DNA from: an uncultured Oscillospiraceae bacterium
GTDB taxonomy: Bacteria; Bacillota; Clostridia; Oscillospirales; Ruminococcaceae
NCBI GenBank assembly: GCA_902490585.1
Contig: CABUEI010000028.1
Coordinates: 1 to 26,470, forward strand
Length of the DNA stretch: 26,470 bases
Reading direction: 5' to 3'
Shown here: piece by piece, positions 23,707 to 26,470 of the stretch
Layout of the letters: each line of letters opens with the position of its first letter
Numbering within the stretch: the first letter of the stretch is position 1
Notes under the pieces: generated by a model
What the model saw: only the letters and a program-made list of their open reading frames with translations
Databases searched by the model: none
Told to the model about the DNA's origin: nothing
Program-made: the position numbers and the translations under genes

Positions 23707-23747
23707 TATAGTCTGTGGAATGGCTCTGCAACTGGTTTTATAAGCTG

Positions 23748-23781
23748 TTTGACTTGCAATTTGACTAGTGTTTGACTAGTG
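23748..23781. repeat. Direct repeats, probable integrase arm-type sites
   Basis: TTTGACTAGTG occurs twice in exact tandem (23760-23770 and 23771-23781), with a related TTTGACTTG at 23748. They lie between the att core and the integrase gene, where tyrosine integrases bind arm sites. Confidence 0.5.
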
Positions 23782-23794
23782 TTTTTGTATGCTC

Positions 23795-24946
23795 TTACGT
23801 TGCTTGCCGCAATTTTGCATTCAAATGTTCGTTAAATTTATCGATATTTTTTGCCTTGTAAGTCTTGTCTAAGTGTGTGTAAATTTTGAGAGTTGTGGAT
23901 ATATCCTTGTGACCTGCCTGCTCTTTTGCTGTCATAATATCCACCCCTGCAAGATACATCAAGGTTATAAATGTATGACGTAAGCAGTGGGCTGTGAAAG
24001 GTTCAATCACGAACGGAACACCACCCGGCTGAAAACGGCTTGTCGGTTTGTCGGATAATGTGTTATCAAAATTGCCGTGCTCATAGTTCAGGACGGACAT
24101 ATAACTTTCCCACATTCTGCGCCAGGACGTGTTGCTGTGCATTTTGTCATTTGCAGTCCGGCATACGAGAAAGCCGTCATGCTCCGCACCTTTCAGATAG
24201 TCAACGAGCACATCGGGAATATAGACAATTCGTTTTGCACTTTCGGACTTGCCGTAGTTTTTGACTTTAGCCTGATTGCCTGAGAACTCTACAAATCGTG
24301 CTACCTTGATAGTTTTGCCGCTAAGGTCAATATCATTCCATTGAAGCGGTATAAGCTCGCTCTTTCGCAACCCGGCATACATCATGATCATTGCGGCTGT
24401 CTGGGCTCTGTGGGGCGTGGTTCTTATCCACTCCTGCTCTTCATCGGTCAGAGCACGGCGCTCCTCCGCAGGCTTTACCTTTGCAGGAAGTTTTACATTC
24501 CGGAAAACGTTATAGTCGGTGGCTCGGTTCTCAATAGCCAGGTCAAGGACACTTACCGATATTTCATACACCGCTTTAATTGTTCTCTTGGAATAGTCCT
24601 CCTGTGCCATATCTATGAGAATATCACGTAAATCCGATGAGGACAGTTTTGCTATCGGCAGATTATACAACGGTTCAAGGTGCTTATAGTAGCTCTGCGT
24701 ATTCTTATACCATTGTTCCGAAACGTCGGCTTGCTTGTATTTTATCCACTTCTTGCCCCAGTAGTCGAAAGTTTCACGGCAAGCATCAAGATCTATACCT
24801 TTACCGAGCTTGATTTTAAGCGAGTTGGACTTTTCTTCGACTTCTTTCTTTGTGTTTCCGTAAACAACACGGTATTTCTGCTTGCCGTTGTTATCGGTAC
24901 CGATATAAACCGATTGCTGATAACGGCCGTCCGCACGTTTTTTCAT
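23795..24946 (-). CDS. int: Tyrosine-family site-specific integrase
   Basis: A 383-residue recombinase that inserts and excises the element at the tRNA-Arg gene. Order: an N-terminal arm-binding domain (KKRADGRYQQSVYIGTDNNG, about 1-55), a core-binding SAM-like domain (about 56-155) and the catalytic domain. Catalytic residues are all present: Arg194 (AGLRKSE), Lys233 region, His320 and Arg323 (HCLRHTF), His346 (AGHKDIS) and nucleophile Tyr356 (KIYTHLD). Length and domains fit the Tn916/phage integrases of Firmicutes. An AGGAGG ribosome site precedes the ATG. It lies downstream of hicB on the same strand, and its 3' end faces the att site. Confidence 0.95.
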   Translation of the reverse strand: MKKRADGRYQQSVYIGTDNNGKQKYRVVYGNTKKEVEEKSNSLKIKLGKGIDLDACRETFDYWGKKWIKYKQADVSEQWYKNTQSYYKHLEPLYNLPIAKLSSSDLRDILIDMAQEDYSKRTIKAVYEISVSVLDLAIENRATDYNVFRNVKLPAKVKPAEERRALTDEEQEWIRTTPHRAQTAAMIMMYAGLRKSELIPLQWNDIDLSGKTIKVARFVEFSGNQAKVKNYGKSESAKRIVYIPDVLVDYLKGAEHDGFLVCRTANDKMHSNTSWRRMWESYMSVLNYEHGNFDNTLSDKPTSRFQPGGVPFVIEPFTAHCLRHTFITLMYLAGVDIMTAKEQAGHKDISTTLKIYTHLDKTYKAKNIDKFNEHLNAKLRQAT

Positions 24947-24965
24947 ATTTACACCTCCTAAATTT

Positions 24966-24991
24966 TTTCCCCGCTTGTTACGGCGGGGAAA
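24966..24991. terminator. Hairpin between hicB and int
   Basis: TTTCCCCGC pairs with GCGGGGAAA (9 bp, 8-base loop). A T run follows only on the plus strand. In the direction of the genes (minus) it is followed by A's and the int ribosome site, so it more likely shields rightward transcripts or tunes int than ends the operon. Confidence 0.6.
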
Positions 24992-24994
24992 TTT

Positions 24995-25405
24995 TTATAC
25001 ACCAAGTTTCGCTTTAAGTGCATTCTGTAATGTCTGTGAGAAATTGACGTTGTTTTTTACTGCAAGGTCGTTGAGCCATGCGGGAATTGTAAGCGTTTTC
25101 TTGACGGATTTTTCAAAATGCTTTTTCGCATAATCTTCCACATCAACGGATACGAGGTTTACAAATGCGCTTTCGTATTCGTCATACTCGGCGTTTATAT
25201 CTATATCCGCAGGATCTGACGGTGCAGGAAGTTCTGACTTGCTCTGCTTAAGGTCATAGATGTAACCCGCAAGACAATCAACCGCCATTTCCATAGCGTC
25301 CTGTAAGTCATCGCCGAATGTTGAAAGATGGTCAAGGTCGGGGAAAATCACGGAATACTGACCGTTTTTCTCTTTGTAAAAACAAGCAGGATAAACAGAT
25401 AACAT
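24995..25405 (-). CDS. hicB: HicB-family antitoxin
   Basis: A 136-residue protein. Residues about 1-60 are the degenerate RNase H-like HicB fold (YPACFYKEKNGQYSVIFPDL, then GDDLQDAMEMAVDCLAGYI). The C-terminal 45 residues are a ribbon-helix-helix DNA-binding domain (KKTLTIPAWLNDLAVKN). It normally binds and silences the HicA mRNA interferase and represses its own operon. AGAGAGG precedes the ATG. Just upstream, where hicA should be, only a 3' remnant remains, so this is an antitoxin without a visible toxin. It might protect against another HicA or act as a regulator of the element. Confidence 0.88.
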   Translation of the reverse strand: MLSVYPACFYKEKNGQYSVIFPDLDHLSTFGDDLQDAMEMAVDCLAGYIYDLKQSKSELPAPSDPADIDINAEYDEYESAFVNLVSVDVEDYAKKHFEKSVKKTLTIPAWLNDLAVKNNVNFSQTLQNALKAKLGV

Positions 25406-25421
25406 AACAGTACCTCTCTTT

Positions 25422-25589
25422 CTATATACGGCAGGATTTGGGGCTTATCTCAGCCCCGCCTGCTTGAGTATTGAATTTGCTGTGCCTTTCGGTATGTCGC
25501 CCTTGTGGTTCGGCAAGAGGCTCTGCAGAGGTCGGGTTGTTTTCTACAGGCTGTTTTTTCTTACCAAAGAATAAATTAAATAGGCTCAT
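25422..25589 (-). CDS. Possible 55-residue protein spanning the hicA remnant
   Basis: An ATG at 25589 with GAGGTG upstream opens a frame starting MSLFNLFFGKKKQPVENNP. The beginning looks like a natural N-terminus, hydrophobic then basic. After about residue 20 the frame runs through the hicA remnant in the wrong phase and loses any protein-like character. It starts 9 bases after the repressor stop. It may be a short real gene fused to decayed hicA, or noise. Confidence 0.3.
   Translation of the reverse strand: MSLFNLFFGKKKQPVENNPTSAEPLAEPQGRHTERHSKFNTQAGGAEISPKSCRI
25445..25534 (-). pseudogene. hicA: hicA toxin, 3' remnant
   Basis: A frame that ends in TAA at 25445-25447 reads LLPNHKGDIPKGT and then ANSILKQAGLR. 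This is the end of a HicA mRNA interferase (P-x-H-x-G-x-IPKGT, ILKQAGL). It is open for only about 30 codons, with an in-frame TAG just upstream and no start. The catalytic His region of HicA lies further N-terminal and is missing. It lies 39 bases before hicB, the usual hicA-hicB order. Confidence 0.6.
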
Positions 25590-25597
25590 TTGTCACC

Positions 25598-26239
25598 TCA
25601 GACCGTTTTTATTATCTGTTTTACAAGTCCAAGCACTCTCAGTCTGTTAACTTCTTCTTTTTCAAAGTGCCTTGTTTTGTATTCGGGATTTATGGAAATA
25701 AGGTCAACCCACGATTTGTCATACTTGACTTTTTTCACAACGGCATCTTCACCGTCTATCAGAACGACAGCTATCTGTCCACTGTCAACGCTGTCCTGCT
25801 TGTGGATCACTATGGTGTCGCCGTCTTCTATTTTAGGATACATACTATCGCCAGCGACCTTTATTGCTATGGTTTCTTTAGCTTCATACGGATTACGGAT
25901 AACTGTAGGTATATAATCTATAATACAGTCCTGAGCAGTAGCACCGAAACCTGCTGAAACGCTTTCATAAAGTGGAATGTTATATATCCCGTCTTTTATA
26001 ACATAAGCTATGTTGCTTTTTTCCGGATTGTTTTCTTCGTCATCCCAACCCATCAAAGTGCTGGGGGTAACTCCTAACGCTTTGGCAAGAGCAACAATGG
26101 TTGATTGATTTACATCCAATACATCAGATTCGATTTTTGAGATGCTCGCTTTTGTGGAATACCCGATTCTTTCCGCAAGCTCAGATTGAGTTAAACCGGC
26201 TTTTCTGCGAAGTTCTCGGATTCGTCCGCCTAGTGTCAT
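25598..26239 (-). CDS. CI/LexA-like autocleaving repressor (HTH-XRE + peptidase S24)
   Basis: A 213-residue repressor that would hold the element dormant and be inactivated on DNA damage. Residues 4-62 are an XRE helix-turn-helix (LTQSELAERIGYSTKASISK). Residues about 85-210 are an S24 peptidase with the cleavage dipeptide Ala96-Gly97 (SVSAGFGA), nucleophile Ser132 (AGDSMYP) and general base Lys169 (DAVVKK), at the LexA spacing of 37 residues. So RecA-stimulated self-cleavage should be possible. It is transcribed from a perfect promoter at 26264-26292, which faces an opposite promoter, the usual lysogeny-switch geometry. GAAAGGATG lies upstream of the ATG. Confidence 0.94.
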   Translation of the reverse strand: MTLGGRIRELRRKAGLTQSELAERIGYSTKASISKIESDVLDVNQSTIVALAKALGVTPSTLMGWDDEENNPEKSNIAYVIKDGIYNIPLYESVSAGFGATAQDCIIDYIPTVIRNPYEAKETIAIKVAGDSMYPKIEDGDTIVIHKQDSVDSGQIAVVLIDGEDAVVKKVKYDKSWVDLISINPEYKTRHFEKEEVNRLRVLGLVKQIIKTV

Positions 26240-26263
26240 AATATCGCATCCTTTCTACTTTTA

Positions 26264-26292
26264 ATTATATAGCTAAGTTGCGATATTGTCAA
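26264..26292 (-). promoter_or_regulatory. Leftward promoter of the repressor-hicB-int unit
   Basis: On the minus strand TTGACA (26292-26287), 17 bp and TATAAT (26269-26264): a full consensus promoter 25 bases before the repressor ATG. Confidence 0.88.
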
Positions 26293-26308
26293 CTAAAATT
26301 TACACATT

Positions 26309-26325
26309 GGTTTCTAAAATGTAAA
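26309..26325 (-). promoter_or_regulatory. Operator half of the lysogeny switch (copy 1)
   Basis: The minus strand reads TTTACATTTTAGAAACC. It matches, in inverted orientation, the copy at 26377-26393 with few differences. It also forms TTTACA...TGTAAA symmetry with bases from 26299. Probably a repressor site. Confidence 0.5.
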
Positions 26326-26376
26326 CAATAATTCACTGCGTTTTTTGTGCATAATGCAGAAACGTGTTAATATGGG

Positions 26377-26405
26377 TTGACATTTTGGAAACTTAGTGCT
26401 ATTAT
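26377..26405 (+). promoter_or_regulatory. Rightward early promoter overlapping operator copy 2
   Basis: TTGACA (26377-26382), a 17-bp spacer and TATTAT (26400-26405). The operator-like TTGACATTTTGGAAACT (26377-26393) covers the -35 box, so a bound repressor would block it. Confidence 0.72.
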
Positions 26406-26432
26406 TGCATTGTGACAGAAAGGAGGTTAAAA

Positions 26433-26470
26433 GTGACAAATAGCGAACTGTTAAAGGCAATTGCAAAAAA
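26433..26470 (+). CDS. First gene of the rightward operon (cut by window end)
   Basis: A GTG start with AGGAGG six bases upstream opens a frame reading MTNSELLKAIAKK before the window ends. By position (first gene opposite a CI-like repressor) it is probably a Cro-like or excisionase-type DNA-binding protein. The visible residues are too few to prove this. Confidence 0.55.
   Translation, partial: MTNSELLKAIAK

Noticed and set aside
23652..23735. An intact tRNA gene at the att site
   Set aside because: No 5' acceptor or D-arm 5' strand pairs with the 3' part, and two anticodon-stem pairs fail. Only the 3' portion is present.
24341..24961. Plus-strand frames of 93-96 codons opposite the integrase
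   Set aside because: They are antisense shadows of a clear integrase gene, with no ribosome sites.

Overview
The window looks like chromosomal DNA of an anaerobic gut Firmicute of the Oscillospiraceae/Ruminococcaceae type, perhaps close to [Eubacterium] siraeum. The reasons are the moderate GC content, strict Firmicute promoters (TTGACA, 17 bp, TATAAT), strong GGAGG ribosome sites, glycyl-radical pyruvate formate-lyase, a phenylacetate-CoA ligase/ACT pair, and GC-rich palindromic intergenic repeats. The species call is inference.

Layout. 1-997: the end of a phenylacetate-CoA ligase gene, an ACT-domain gene and a terminator. 1080-4512: a GC-rich repeat, then a promoter, a ZTP (pfl-motif) riboswitch with a terminator expression platform, pflB, pflA and a terminator. 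4584-7958: three overlapping genes (GT4, a COG5610-like protein, GT2), probably a surface-glycan operon. 8027-10907: an ABC-2 polysaccharide exporter (permease with a long cytoplasmic N-terminus, plus ATPase), a PIN-like protein and a bidirectional terminator. 10933-14134: divergent VanY-type D,D-carboxypeptidase with Ig-like repeats and an orphan sugar-binding lipoprotein. 14167-17439: P-type ATPase, RNase HI and a small membrane protein. 17567-18319: phosphatidylglycerophosphate synthase. 18320-18688: no gene. 18689-20795: a small unknown gene divergent from a hairpin-leader ORF, a Mor-like regulator and a lipoprotein. 20940-22643: SulP transporter. 22705-23049: small membrane protein with an EF-hand-like loop.

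From 23130 rightward the DNA changes character. A terminator-like hairpin recurs, a 106-bp unit carrying a tRNA 3' end is tandemly repeated, and a tRNA-Arg(CCG) 3' fragment on the minus strand marks the attachment site of an integrative element. The element runs off the right edge. Its visible part is a minus-strand module (autocleaving CI-like repressor, decayed hicA with intact hicB, tyrosine integrase) and a divergent, operator-bearing promoter pair leading into a rightward gene cut by the window end.

How the genes fit together: pflB/pflA give fermentative formate and acetyl-CoA under folate/purine-stress control. The glycan genes and ABC exporter probably build and export a cell-surface polymer. 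VanY and PgsA act in the envelope. The right end is a prophage or integrative conjugative element whose lysogeny switch is readable in the sequence. The least explained pieces are the hairpin-masked leader ORF before the Mor-like regulator, the tRNA-derived tandem repeat, and a short DDI motif shared by the N-termini of two envelope proteins.
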